From positions 1 to 52,539 of the forward strand of contig DBRH01000020.1 in assembly GCA_002305955.1 (NCBI GenBank): 52,539 bases of DNA, written 5' to 3'. This DNA comes from Kosmotogaceae bacterium UBA1373. Its GTDB lineage: Bacteria > Thermotogota > Thermotogae > Petrotogales > Kosmotogaceae. Under the pieces are notes generated by a model that was not told the origin of the DNA, did no database searches, and saw only the letters and a list, made by a program, of their open reading frames with translations. The position numbers and the translations under genes were made by a program. Of the stretch, positions 18,008 to 26,314 are shown piece by piece; position 1 is the first letter of the stretch, and every line of letters starts with the position of its first letter.

Positions 18008-19015
18008 TCAGTAGAGAGAATTGTATTGCGGGAAGTATTCTCTGGTCAGTTCGATCCAGACGGGATCGATGTCCCATGGAACGACCTTCGTTTTGTCATC
18101 GATCGTTTCGGGCGTTATCGGAGTGTTCGGCAGCAGGATCTGCTGATCGTGTTCCTTTATCAAGCCCTGTGTATATGCGTGGAGCGCGAGGAAGGAAACG
18201 AACCCTTCCCAGCCTGGCGAGGTGGAGATCGAGTACATTATACTGCCTTCCTTTATCAGTTCTATACCGTACGGGGCACCGTTGGTGGTTATGACCTTGA
18301 TCGGATTGTTGAGTAGACCTCTTGTCTTGAGCATTCTGACTATTGCTGCGGCCATCTCCTCGTTGAAGCTGAAGAGTATGGAGAAATCGTAACCGGATTC
18401 TATCAGGTCCTGGGCCTGGTCGACGGCAACGGTCGGGGTGTACTTTCCGTCTCTTATCGCCACAATCGTGTTCACTCCAAGCTTTTCGACTTCCGGTTCA
18501 AAGGTACCACGGAACATCTGGACCGGGACGTGTTCGAAGAGCCCCATTATACAGGCTATCTTCTCTCCCGGGTAGTTCTTGGCAATGTGGTTCGCTACGT
18601 TGATACCCATACCCTCCCAGTCGAAATCGATACAGGCCACTATGTCGTGCTCAGACTGGAGAACCTGCCCAACGTTGTCGGTAACAACCAGCGGAATTCC
18701 AGCCATGCCGGCCTCTCTGGCGGCTATGAAAGCGCCGTTCGGATTGAAAGAGAAGACACACATACCATCAACACCCATGTTGACCAGAGTGTTGATATTG
18801 GCGATCTCCTTCTCGGTATCGTAGTCGGAGTTCAGTACAACGACTTCTACACCCACCAGACTCGCCGCGTACTGGAAGCCCTCTACATCCTTTCTGTACC
18901 ACGTATCCGGACCGGGTGTCACATATCCATAGGTGAGTTTGGCATAAAGTGTGGTCCCACCCATGAAGATCATGACCAGCAGTACCAGAAGTACGGGAAC
19001 TCTGACTTTCTTCAC
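18008..19015 (-). CDS. Sugar ABC transporter periplasmic binding protein, RbsB type
   Basis: A 335-residue type 1 periplasmic binding protein that delivers a sugar to the RbsAC-like transporter. The GTG at 19015 is chosen because AAGGAGG lies 8 bases upstream; an in-frame TTG at 19051 lacks a site. The N-terminus is a signal peptide (KK, then a hydrophobic run) probably cut after LYA at about residue 27. The mature protein has family features: TEKEIANINTLVNMGVDG, then IPLVVTDNV, and QDLIESG. It is first in the operon binding protein, ATPase, permease, epimerase, isomerase. An extended -10 promoter candidate is at 19098-19103. Confidence 0.88.
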   Translation of the reverse strand: MKKVRVPVLLVLLVMIFMGGTTLYAKLTYGYVTPGPDTWYRKDVEGFQYAASLVGVEVVVLNSDYDTEKEIANINTLVNMGVDGMCVFSFNPNGAFIAAREAGMAGIPLVVTDNVGQVLQSEHDIVACIDFDWEGMGINVANHIAKNYPGEKIACIMGLFEHVPVQMFRGTFEPEVEKLGVNTIVAIRDGKYTPTVAVDQAQDLIESGYDFSILFSFNEEMAAAIVRMLKTRGLLNNPIKVITTNGAPYGIELIKEGSIMYSISTSPGWEGFVSFLALHAYTQGLIKEHDQQILLPNTPITPETIDDKTKVVPWDIDPVWIELTREYFPQYNSLY

Positions 19016-19097
19016 AGCGATTACCTCCTTTTGATGATCTACAGGGAACAAAACGATGGAGCAGTACTATTGCTGAGATATTTCGGCATTCATAAGA

Positions 19098-19106
19098 ATT
19101 ATACCA
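19098..19106 (-). promoter_or_regulatory. Extended -10 promoter candidate for the sugar operon
   Basis: TGGTATAAT on the minus strand, about 85 bases upstream of the binding-protein start. No good -35 is visible at the right distance, which fits an extended -10 or activator-dependent promoter. Confidence 0.5.
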
Positions 19107-19196
19107 ACTTGTCAGTCAGATAAGCTCATCTACCCGGTGGTACTCTATTGTCTTATCAGCCAACTATGGCTATTCAGGAGCCTCCATTTGTAATAT

Positions 19197-19211
19197 CCTG
19201 AGATTCTCAGG
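19197..19211. promoter_or_regulatory. Perfect palindrome, possible operator
   Basis: CCTGAGA-T-TCTCAGG, a 15-base perfect palindrome 94 bases upstream of the sugar operon -10. It has no T-tract, so a terminator is less likely; it could be a regulator site. No regulator gene is adjacent. Confidence 0.3.
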
Positions 19212-19269
19212 CCGTTGCTCGTAAATCCGACTCCTAATTGTTTTCCGCAATCAAAAATAAGATGCGCTG

Positions 19270-19905
19270 TCATTCACCGATCTTTAGCTTTCTGCTAGAC
19301 AGCTTTTTGAGAAAGATAAGTAGATAACCGGCCACCACGAAGAGCGATGCAATGACTATTATGAACAGCAATAGATTCCAGACGGATCCTATCCCCGATG
19401 GATACGGCGCTCCGGGATTGAGAAACCAGTAGGGATAAAAACCCGTCATCATTCCCCTGACGATCGAAACCAACGCGTAGAAAAGCGGATAAAGTGCCCA
19501 GACGAGAGGATAGAAAGATCTGTAACGTACTTTCTTCTCAAAGAAGATCCAGTAAATCAACATCATAAGCGGGGTTACGTAATGGAGCAATATGTTGGCC
19601 AAAAGTGCCAGTCCCGAAGGTTTATAAAAAGTCGAAAGGAGGAAGTGATAAATTACCGCCGTCACCATTATCCACAGAGTGACTCCTCCGGTGAGTATTC
19701 TGAGGATCTTGCAATCTCCGGCTCTCCTTGAATCGACCGCGATTTCCAGAGCAATAACGATCGCTACGAAGAGGTTCGTCTGTATTGTGTAATAGCTGAA
19801 TATATTCAGGGCACCGCAGACATTCCCGACCAAGAACAGCTGCAGAAGTATTCCCGATAGCGCCGAAACAAAAAGCGACCAGCGAAAAATGGAAGTGATT
19901 CTCAT
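19270..19905 (-). CDS. Pr6Pr/FAR-17a-like integral membrane protein
   Basis: A 211-residue polytopic membrane protein with about six hydrophobic segments. The ATG at 19905 is preferred over an upstream GTG because AAAGGAG sits 5 bases before it. The pattern of segments and motifs YYTIQTNLFVAI, LLHYVTPLMMLIYWIFF and NPGAPYP...WNLLLFI fits the Pr6Pr family (related to FAR-17a/AIG1 proteins), whose function in bacteria is not established. It is a single-gene unit divergent from the SUMF1-like gene. A TTGGCA-18-TAGAAT promoter candidate lies at about 19933-19962. Confidence 0.65.
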   Translation of the reverse strand: MRITSIFRWSLFVSALSGILLQLFLVGNVCGALNIFSYYTIQTNLFVAIVIALEIAVDSRRAGDCKILRILTGGVTLWIMVTAVIYHFLLSTFYKPSGLALLANILLHYVTPLMMLIYWIFFEKKVRYRSFYPLVWALYPLFYALVSIVRGMMTGFYPYWFLNPGAPYPSGIGSVWNLLLFIIVIASLFVVAGYLLIFLKKLSSRKLKIGE

Positions 19906-20038
19906 ACGGCTCCTTTCTTGCACGTAATAATAATGATTCTACACTTTACAGAAGAGGCTTGCCAACTCTGCCGTTCCGGCAAACCGGATGATATATTAGT
20001 ATTGTTTAACCACATTCATTATGGACGGAGGGAAGGAT

Positions 20039-20884
20039 TTGAAAAGAAATCCCGCATTGAGAATATCGTTATTGCTTATAGCCTTTCTACTAACTTCGGT
20101 CTGGCTCTTTGCCACCGAACCTGAAATAGGTGAAATGGTGCTGGTCGAGAGGGGTACCTTCATTATGGGAGATGCTTCTGAGAACGCCGAGCATGGTGAA
20201 AGACCTGCACACGTGGTGACGCTCACTTACGACTTTTTTATCGGTAAGTACGAAGTAACTTTCGATCAATATGATGTCTTTTGCGACGCCACCGGCAGGA
20301 GCAGGTCTGGAGACAGAGATTGGGGTAGGGGTCTCATGCCGGCAATAAATGTCAGTTGGTGGGACGCAATAGCTTACTGTAATTGGCTAAGCGAAAACGA
20401 AGAATTGCCACTGGCTTACGATATCAATGGCAATTTTCTCGATACAGATGGGAACATCACTTTTGATCCCTCTTCGGTGGCGGGCTACAGATTGCCAACC
20501 GAAGCCGAGTGGGAGTTCGCCGCGCGAGGGGGAAACGAGAGTCACAACTACGCCAGAGCAGGTGGCAACAACGTTGAAAACGTAGCTTGGTACAAATTGA
20601 ACGCTTCGAGCAAGACCCATGAAGTCGGGGGAAAAGCGCCGAACGAACTCGGCCTTTACGATATGAGCGGAAACGTCTGGGAATGGGTGAGCGACCGGTA
20701 CGGACTGTACGGCGAGGCACCGCTGACAAACCCCTTCAACGGAACGGAAGGTACCTTAAGAGTCAACCGCGGGGGTAGCTGGATCGATTGCCAGATGGGT
20801 GTTCGGATAATCTGCCGTGGAAGCAGCCTGCCAACATACGCCAACGTCAACGTTGGATTTAGAATAGCCAGAACGGAGCGATAA
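20039..20884 (+). CDS. Exported SUMF1/FGE-like domain protein
   Basis: A 281-residue protein from the TTG at 20039, chosen because GGAGGGAAGG precedes it; an ATG six codons earlier would place that site inside the gene. A signal peptide is followed by an FGE-sulfatase fold: EMVLVERGTFIMGD, PAHVVTL, YEVTFDQYDVFC, INVSWWDAIAYCNWLS, YRLPTEAEWEFAARGG, LGLYDMSGNVWEW, RVNRGGSW and VGFRIAR. The two Cys used by true formylglycine-generating enzymes after GGSW are not in register (an Asp replaces the first), so it is unlikely to activate sulfatases. Family members without these Cys often bind ligands or assist other enzymes. Function unknown; it is probably extracytoplasmic. Confidence 0.75.
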   Translation: MKRNPALRISLLLIAFLLTSVWLFATEPEIGEMVLVERGTFIMGDASENAEHGERPAHVVTLTYDFFIGKYEVTFDQYDVFCDATGRSRSGDRDWGRGLMPAINVSWWDAIAYCNWLSENEELPLAYDINGNFLDTDGNITFDPSSVAGYRLPTEAEWEFAARGGNESHNYARAGGNNVENVAWYKLNASSKTHEVGGKAPNELGLYDMSGNVWEWVSDRYGLYGEAPLTNPFNGTEGTLRVNRGGSWIDCQMGVRIICRGSSLPTYANVNVGFRIARTER

Positions 20885-21125
20885 AAGCCATTTTCAATTA
20901 CCATATGAGAGAAAACGAAGCAGTCGCCTCTTATATTTCTTGTCGTCTTCTTGGATGAGATAATATTATAAATAAATGAAGCATATACGAACTTATTAAA
21001 CCGTTATTGTTTTATCCGTTTTAGTTGATAAGATATAAGTGCAGTGGTTCTTGAATTGAGGTGTTCAATACAGGTTTATTGTCCTTTACGAAAGTGGCGG
21101 AAGACATCGAACCAAAATTACAGCT

Positions 21126-23492
21126 ATGGGAACCTCAGGCGAACACCGCAAAACTAAAGGTCTGGGAGATGAGATGATAGCCCTTAAGGAATTGACGGAT
21201 TCCATTGGCGATGTTTTTTACATAATCGATATGAAGGCACATCTGATTTACGTGAATGGCAATACCGAAGATATGTACGGCTATTCGGTTGGCGAGATGC
21301 TGGCCCTATCTTTTCAGGAAATTGATATGAGCACCGTTGAGAGATTCCAGAGAAACTGTGAAAACGCTACAATCGGAAAGTCCTATTCTATCGAGACGAT
21401 GCACCGCAGGAAAGATGGTACGCTCTTCCCTGTACGGCTTAATTTAACACTCATTGAAAAGGGAAGCGAAAGGCTCCTGGTAGGCCTGGCGAGCGATCTC
21501 TCCACCAGAAAGAATGGCGAAGCGGAAGCTGCAAAGATATCGAGAACTCTTCCAGAATTTGAAGATGATTTCGAACCGCCCGAATTGGAAGACCTGATAG
21601 ACTTCCAGTCTATACATTCGTTGATGGATGATTTCTACAAGCTCACGAAAATTACTATCTCGATAATAGACAACCATGGAAAAAGCCTGGTTGCCACCGG
21701 CGGACGCAGTATCTGCTCCATTTTGGACTGCGTGGATCTCCAAACACCCCGCAACTGCATGATCGACTATCTAAAGATGGCCGAGAACGTTGAAGCCGGT
21801 GCCTTCAGGTTGTACAAATGCGCGAACAATATGTGGCAGATGGTAACGCCCATCTTTGCAGGCGACATACGTCTTGGAAGCATCTATCTCGGTCAGTTCT
21901 TCATGGAGGGCGAAGAGATAGACTACGAATTTTACCGTCGTCAGGCCAAAGAGCGTGGCTTCGATGAAGAGAAGTGTTTGGAGGCAATCGAAGGCCTGCC
22001 AAGATTGAAAGTTGAAACGGTAGATACCATAACAAGCTTTTATTCGAAGTTTGCAAATATAGTGGCTGTTCGAAGTCTCTCTAGCATGGAACTCACACGT
22101 ACAACCGCACAGAGAGACAGGCTCAACAAGACTGTAATCGATAATGAAAAGAGATATGCACTCTTTGTAGAGCATACCGACGATCTGGTCCTTATGATCA
22201 ACTCCGACGGAATACTGACTTATGTATCGCCGGCCGGTGAAAGGCTTTTCGGTTACGCGATGGAGAATCTTATAGGCCATTTGTACGGGGAGTTCATTCA
22301 TCCCGATGACCTAAAAATTGTCATGGATGCTCTGGGGAGATCATTCAACGAGGGCCCCCACCATACCACATCCACACTTGAATTCAGGATTCGCCATGCG
22401 GACGGGAGCTGGGAGTGGCTTTCGGCAAGCGGCTATGTAACCAAAGACTGTGAAGACTGCCCCAGTTATTTCATAGGCATCGCCAGGGACATAACCGGAA
22501 GAAAAAACACCGAAGAGGCATTGAAACGGTCCGAGGAAGAGAAATCCTTGATACTCAACGCAACCAAAGAAACTATAGTTTATTACGACAGAGATCTCAG
22601 AATAAACTGGATCAACAGAGCTATGGCGAAGCGTTTGGGCATGGAGGTCGGCGACCTGATAGGAAAAAAGTGCTTCACGATCTGGAAAGCCGGTGAGAAG
22701 TGCAACGACTGCATACTGGAAAGGGTAATCAAAAGCCGTGAGCAGAAAAAAATGGAACTCACCAACGAAATGGGCGAGTTCTGGCTTGTGCGGGCCTATC
22801 CAGTTATGGGGACGGACGGAGAGGTATCGGGCGTTGTGGAAGTCAGCGAGGACATCACCGAAAGAAAGCGGGCTTCCAAAAAGCTGGAGGCAGCCTTCGA
22901 CGCATTGGTTCGCACCGCGTCTGATATAGTGAGCGCAAGAGATCCCTACACAGCCGACCATCAGAGAAACGTAAGCAAACTCGCGGTGGCGATGGGTAGG
23001 GAAATGGGACTGAATGACGAGATCTGCGAATCCATAAGGGTAGCCGGCTTGCTTCACGATATAGGCAAAATAACCGTTCCAACGGAGCTTTTGACCAGAC
23101 TGGGAAAACTTAACGAAATAGAATTCGACCTTATAAAAGAACATTCACGGAGTGGATACGAGATTCTTAAAGACGTTGACCTGCCCTGGCCGGTTGCCGA
23201 GATAGTCCTTCAACACCACGAACGCCTCGACGGCTCCGGCTACCCCGATGGTTTGAAGGGTGAACAGATAAGACTCGAATCGAAGATAATAGCGGTTGCC
23301 GATGTCGTAGAAACGATAACCTCTCACAGACCTTATCGCAGCGCGCTGGGCGTAGATGCAGCGTTGAATGAGATAATCAATAATTCGGGGAAATTGTACG
23401 ATCCGGAGATAGTAAAGGCTTGCCTGGCCCTTTTCAAGAGAGGTTACACCTTCGAATTCGAACTGGGGCTCCCGGCTGTTAGAGAGAGATAA
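21126..23492 (+). CDS. PAS-PocR-PAS-PAS-HD-GYP sensor, probable c-di-GMP phosphodiesterase
   Basis: A 788-residue cytoplasmic signalling protein with no membrane segment. Domains: PAS at about 20-130; a PocR ligand-binding domain at about 150-325, with its Cys residues (CSILDC, NCMIDY, YKCANNMWQ) and the GQFF motif; PAS at about 340-460; PAS at about 470-585 with CFTIWKAGEKCNDC; and HD-GYP at about 590-775. The HD-GYP domain has LLHDIGK near 642 and HHERLDGSGYPDG near 697, so it should hydrolyse cyclic di-GMP. PocR domains are thought to bind small hydrocarbons or diols and sometimes metal-linked groups. The start could instead be the ATG at 21174 (codon 17), which has a GGGAG site. A second HD-GYP gene follows. 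Confidence 0.88.
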   Translation: MGTSGEHRKTKGLGDEMIALKELTDSIGDVFYIIDMKAHLIYVNGNTEDMYGYSVGEMLALSFQEIDMSTVERFQRNCENATIGKSYSIETMHRRKDGTLFPVRLNLTLIEKGSERLLVGLASDLSTRKNGEAEAAKISRTLPEFEDDFEPPELEDLIDFQSIHSLMDDFYKLTKITISIIDNHGKSLVATGGRSICSILDCVDLQTPRNCMIDYLKMAENVEAGAFRLYKCANNMWQMVTPIFAGDIRLGSIYLGQFFMEGEEIDYEFYRRQAKERGFDEEKCLEAIEGLPRLKVETVDTITSFYSKFANIVAVRSLSSMELTRTTAQRDRLNKTVIDNEKRYALFVEHTDDLVLMINSDGILTYVSPAGERLFGYAMENLIGHLYGEFIHPDDLKIVMDALGRSFNEGPHHTTSTLEFRIRHADGSWEWLSASGYVTKDCEDCPSYFIGIARDITGRKNTEEALKRSEEEKSLILNATKETIVYYDRDLRINWINRAMAKRLGMEVGDLIGKKCFTIWKAGEKCNDCILERVIKSREQKKMELTNEMGEFWLVRAYPVMGTDGEVSGVVEVSEDITERKRASKKLEAAFDALVRTASDIVSARDPYTADHQRNVSKLAVAMGREMGLNDEICESIRVAGLLHDIGKITVPTELLTRLGKLNEIEFDLIKEHSRSGYEILKDVDLPWPVAEIVLQHHERLDGSGYPDGLKGEQIRLESKIIAVADVVETITSHRPYRSALGVDAALNEIINNSGKLYDPEIVKACLALFKRGYTFEFELGLPAVRER

Positions 23493-23571
23493 ATCTCATT
23501 TACGGCCGACCACAGTGCTAAAATTGAATACTTTTCGAGTGAAAAAAAAGTAACTGGTTGGAATAACTGAG

Positions 23572-23580
23572 TGTTATAAT
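23572..23580 (+). promoter_or_regulatory. Extended -10 promoter of the MEDS-HD-GYP gene
   Basis: TGTTATAAT, an extended -10, 69 bases upstream of the ATG at 23649. The -35 region is poor. Confidence 0.5.
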
Positions 23581-23648
23581 TTCGGTATGTTGTCATGTTT
23601 AAATCTCGGAGGTGTTGATACGAGAGAACCGAATAGGGGCGGATTGCT

Positions 23649-24803
23649 ATGACATCGTTGGCCACTCATAGTATATCTGTGTACAGCAATCCACAAAGTC
23701 TGGAGAAGCCTCTCGGCGATTTTTGTTTCAAAGGCTACAGAAGGGGTATGAAGCTTATTTTCATCTCCAACAGAATCACCAGGAGCGACTTCAAGAAAGC
23801 CCTTTCGCTGTACGGACTCGATCTAGAAGAGATGTGTCGATCGGGACAGTTGATCGTGTCGGACAAAGAGGAAAGCTATCTGAAAGGTGGTCTATTCAAA
23901 CCCGAGAATATGTTGAGAATGCTTGAAGATACCACGCTCGAAGCGGTGAATTCCGGTTTCAACGGATTGTGCGTCGGCGGCGATATGTCGTGGATTCTCG
24001 ATACTTCGCTGGATATGAACGGCCTGCTGGAGTACGAGAGCGAGGTCAACGTTCTCATGAAGAAACTGCCTTTCTCGGCCGCATGTATATACGACATATC
24101 CGCGATGGATGGAAAGTCTTTGTTACAGGTCTCCAGGCTTCATCCCTTCACTCTCGAACCAGAGGGACCGGTTCCCAACTTCGATTACTTCGAAAAACCT
24201 CTACCACTCGAAGATTGCACGAGTGAAGAATGTATCAGGATTTTCAGGGGTGTCTCGGTTATGCTTTCAGAGCTTCTCAGGTTGAGAGGGTTGTACACCG
24301 AAAACCATAGTGAGAGCGTCTCCAGACTAGCACGCTCTATAGCTGAACAGTTCGGTAGAGGCGAAGAACTTTCGTTCAACCTCGAAGCCGCGGGCAGGGT
24401 GCATGATATAGGTATGTTATCGCTCTACTCGGACATGATAGTCAAGCCCGGAAAACTCACCTGGTACGAGTGCAAAATCCTTCATGAACACCCTGTTCTG
24501 GGATATGAACTGGTCAAAAAAGTACCATTCCCCCGGAAAGTGGCCAGGGCCGTTTTGGAACACCACGAACGCCTCGACGGATCCGGTTACCCCCTGGGCC
24601 TCAGGGGATCGCAGATTAGTCTCGAAGGCAGAATACTGGCGGTTGCTGAAGTGGTCGCCGCGATGAGCCATTACAGAACCTACAGGGTAGAACACGGTAC
24701 AAGAATGGCACTGAAGGAAATAAGCGACAATTCCGGCAAACTGTACGATAGCGATGTGGTCAGTGCCTGCTACCGTTCCTTCGAAAGAGGCTTTACATTC
24801 TAA
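23649..24803 (+). CDS. MEDS-HD-GYP protein, probable c-di-GMP phosphodiesterase
   Basis: A 384-residue protein. Residues 1-170 resemble the MEDS (DcmR-type) sensory domain: THSISVYSNPQ at the start, KLIFISNR, a LDLEEMCRSGQLIVSD segment and GFNGLCVGGDMSWIL. The C-terminal half is HD-GYP: VHDIG near residue 252 and HHERLDGSGYPLG near 305. Its end (SGKLYDSDVV...FERGFTF) closely matches that of the preceding HD-GYP protein, pointing to paralogy. The usual Lys after HDIG is Met, a mild deviation. The first 30 residues fit the MEDS domain, which supports a start at or above 23649 even though its site is weak. A transmitted signal (possibly a C1 or volatile compound) is only inferred. Confidence 0.8.
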   Translation: MTSLATHSISVYSNPQSLEKPLGDFCFKGYRRGMKLIFISNRITRSDFKKALSLYGLDLEEMCRSGQLIVSDKEESYLKGGLFKPENMLRMLEDTTLEAVNSGFNGLCVGGDMSWILDTSLDMNGLLEYESEVNVLMKKLPFSAACIYDISAMDGKSLLQVSRLHPFTLEPEGPVPNFDYFEKPLPLEDCTSEECIRIFRGVSVMLSELLRLRGLYTENHSESVSRLARSIAEQFGRGEELSFNLEAAGRVHDIGMLSLYSDMIVKPGKLTWYECKILHEHPVLGYELVKKVPFPRKVARAVLEHHERLDGSGYPLGLRGSQISLEGRILAVAEVVAAMSHYRTYRVEHGTRMALKEISDNSGKLYDSDVVSACYRSFERGFTF

Positions 24804-24818
24804 TCGTCCTTCAGTTTC

Positions 24819-24841
24819 CTCACTGTTTTGCAAACTGTGAG
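24819..24841 (+). terminator. Inverted repeat after the MEDS-HD-GYP gene
   Basis: CTCAC-T-GTTT pairs with AAAC-T-GTGAG around a 3-base loop, 16 bases past the stop. There is no T-tract, so it is a weak or 3'-stabilising structure at best. The rest of 24842-25026 shows only a TATAAT at 24985-24990 that may serve the next gene. Confidence 0.35.
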
Positions 24842-25026
24842 AAGAATCAATAGCTGTTCAAACCTTCGCCTGGTATTATCGTTTTTACTATAGTAAATAT
24901 CGTACGTGGTTGTAAGATCCCTGGCCTGTCCCGGATATTTCTACACGAGACTATTCAAAGGCGTAGAATGGCCTGTCCAATGTATATAATTACTCTAGCG
25001 AAGATGGAGGAGGATGAGCAGAGCAT

Positions 25027-25752
25027 ATGAGAAACAGATCTCTGGATCTTAACTACAAATCTTTTACCAGAAACAGACTGACAATGTTCGAGTACAGAAG
25101 AAAGCCATTGCTAGATCAGCTGGAGAGGATTAAGAACGACATCGAGAAGCTCAAGCCTCAAGATGCCAGCGAAAAGCTCCAAAGACCCAGCTGGGCTAAG
25201 TCGACAAACGTCGATAAAGCGCCTACTTTGAGCAAAATGAGTTCATTCGACGAAAGGAGATACAGCGATCTTCAGAAAAGAATGGAAGAAGTAGAAGAAA
25301 AACTGGAGGCACTGGACATCGAGGAGGAAGACATAGAACTGGAAGCGATTGAAGACGAAATCAAACGTTTCGATACGCTGCAAAAGGAGTATCTCGAATC
25401 ACTGGAGAAGGCAAGGAAAGAGTTCGAAATTGAATGGGATCTGGCCAGCATAGAACTAAAATATTCGGAAAAAAACTATATTCATCAACTGATGTCGAAA
25501 CTTGACTCTCTGCGCAAAAGGCAGAATGAAATCAACAGCGGAAAGACTCAACGTGAACTAAAAAAGAAACAGGAAACGACAGGCGCGACGATGGGTACCA
25601 GAGCTGTAAATACCCTAGAGGATCAGACAACCGGTGTAAGACAGGTTGCCCAAAAACCGGCTACCACCAGAGAAACTCCAAAACAGCCTGAGACAGGGGA
25701 ATCGCAAACAATAATTAGAAGAAGAGGCGGCGGGCAAATAAAGGACGATTAG
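25027..25752 (+). CDS. Coiled-coil protein of unknown function
   Basis: A 241-residue soluble protein, highly charged, with no signal peptide or membrane segment. Residues about 20-45 and 75-175 are rich in heptads of Leu, Ile, Glu and Lys (for example RMEEVEEKLEALDIEEED) and should form long coiled coils. The last about 65 residues are polar and disordered (TTGATM, PATTRETPKQPETG) and end in a basic RRRGGGQ patch. I recognise no family. GGAGGAGG lies 13 bases upstream of the ATG, slightly far, and an overlapping 12-codon frame starts at 25014 closer to it. A tnpB remnant lies immediately downstream. Confidence 0.6.
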   Translation: MRNRSLDLNYKSFTRNRLTMFEYRRKPLLDQLERIKNDIEKLKPQDASEKLQRPSWAKSTNVDKAPTLSKMSSFDERRYSDLQKRMEEVEEKLEALDIEEEDIELEAIEDEIKRFDTLQKEYLESLEKARKEFEIEWDLASIELKYSEKNYIHQLMSKLDSLRKRQNEINSGKTQRELKKKQETTGATMGTRAVNTLEDQTTGVRQVAQKPATTRETPKQPETGESQTIIRRRGGGQIKDD

Positions 25753-25758
25753 TGACGA

Positions 25759-25780
25759 CTCTCCCAGCTAAAGCAGAGAG
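25759..25780. repeat. Right-end hairpin of an IS200/IS605-type element
   Basis: CTCTC-CCA-GC-TAAA-GC-A-GAGAG folds into an imperfect hairpin that overlaps the tnpB stop. Subterminal hairpins at this position are the transposase recognition structure of IS200/IS605 elements. Confidence 0.55.
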
Positions 25781-26125
25781 CTTCCCAGGGCACGCTCGCC
25801 GCTACCGGCCACATTACGCCCTGGCGGCCCCGTCCGGGCCGTATTAACCGCTAGCATCAGGATATTCCGGGCGGCGTTCACGTCGCGCTCAAGCGTGAGG
25901 CCGCAGTCAGGACAAACATGTACGCGAATCCTCAAATCTTTCGGTACAATTGCACCACACTCAGAACACGCCTGCGAGGTGCATGCCGGATTCACGATCA
26001 CAATTCGCGTACCGGCACTTTCAGCCTTGTACGCGAGCAGTGGTACTTGACCTTGATCTCTCCCACATTCTGGACGTAGAGCATTACGCGCCCGCCAGGT
26101 CGCAGCTTGCACCCGTCACCGTGCC
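25768..26125 (-). pseudogene. tnpB: tnpB (IS200/IS605 family), internally deleted and frameshifted
   Basis: Two TnpB pieces are joined out of frame. In one frame, 26125 down to about 26056 reads GDGCKLRPGGRVMLYVQNVG then EIKVKYH, matching the N-terminal half of TnpB. From about 26052 another frame reads LLAYKAESAGTRIVIVNP, then the zinc finger CSECG...CPDCG and RDVNAARNIL, which holds the last RuvC aspartate, to the stop at 25768. The central RuvC part is missing, so no nuclease can be made. The 3' end, which in this family also templates the guide RNA, and the right-end hairpin remain. No TnpA gene and no left end were seen. Confidence 0.8.
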
Positions 26126-26314
26126 GTTATCCCGTAGCGATCCTATTCGGGATCCCGTTCTTATCGCCCTCTATTCCTCTCTTCATCTCTGCACTTCGCG
26201 CGGTCAATAAATAAAACACGAGAAAGAGATAATCCTCGTATCTCTTCAGTCTTTCTCTTTCTCTCTCGCTCTCTCGAAGGACGGTTCTTAACGCTCTTTC
26301 ACTTATCGCTCTTT
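26126..26314. repeat. CT-rich spacer between the tnpB remnant and oraE
   Basis: No gene seen. It contains CT-rich runs similar in style to repeat family A, a CCTATTCGGGATCCCG segment, and an AGAGATA/TATCTCT hairpin at 26225-26245. Read on the minus strand the hairpin is followed by TTCTCGTGTTTTATTT and could terminate the ornithine operon. Confidence 0.4.

Noticed and set aside
22341..23144. A 267-codon minus-strand frame opposite the PAS/HD-GYP gene
   Set aside because: Antisense shadow of conserved PAS and HD-GYP coding sequence.
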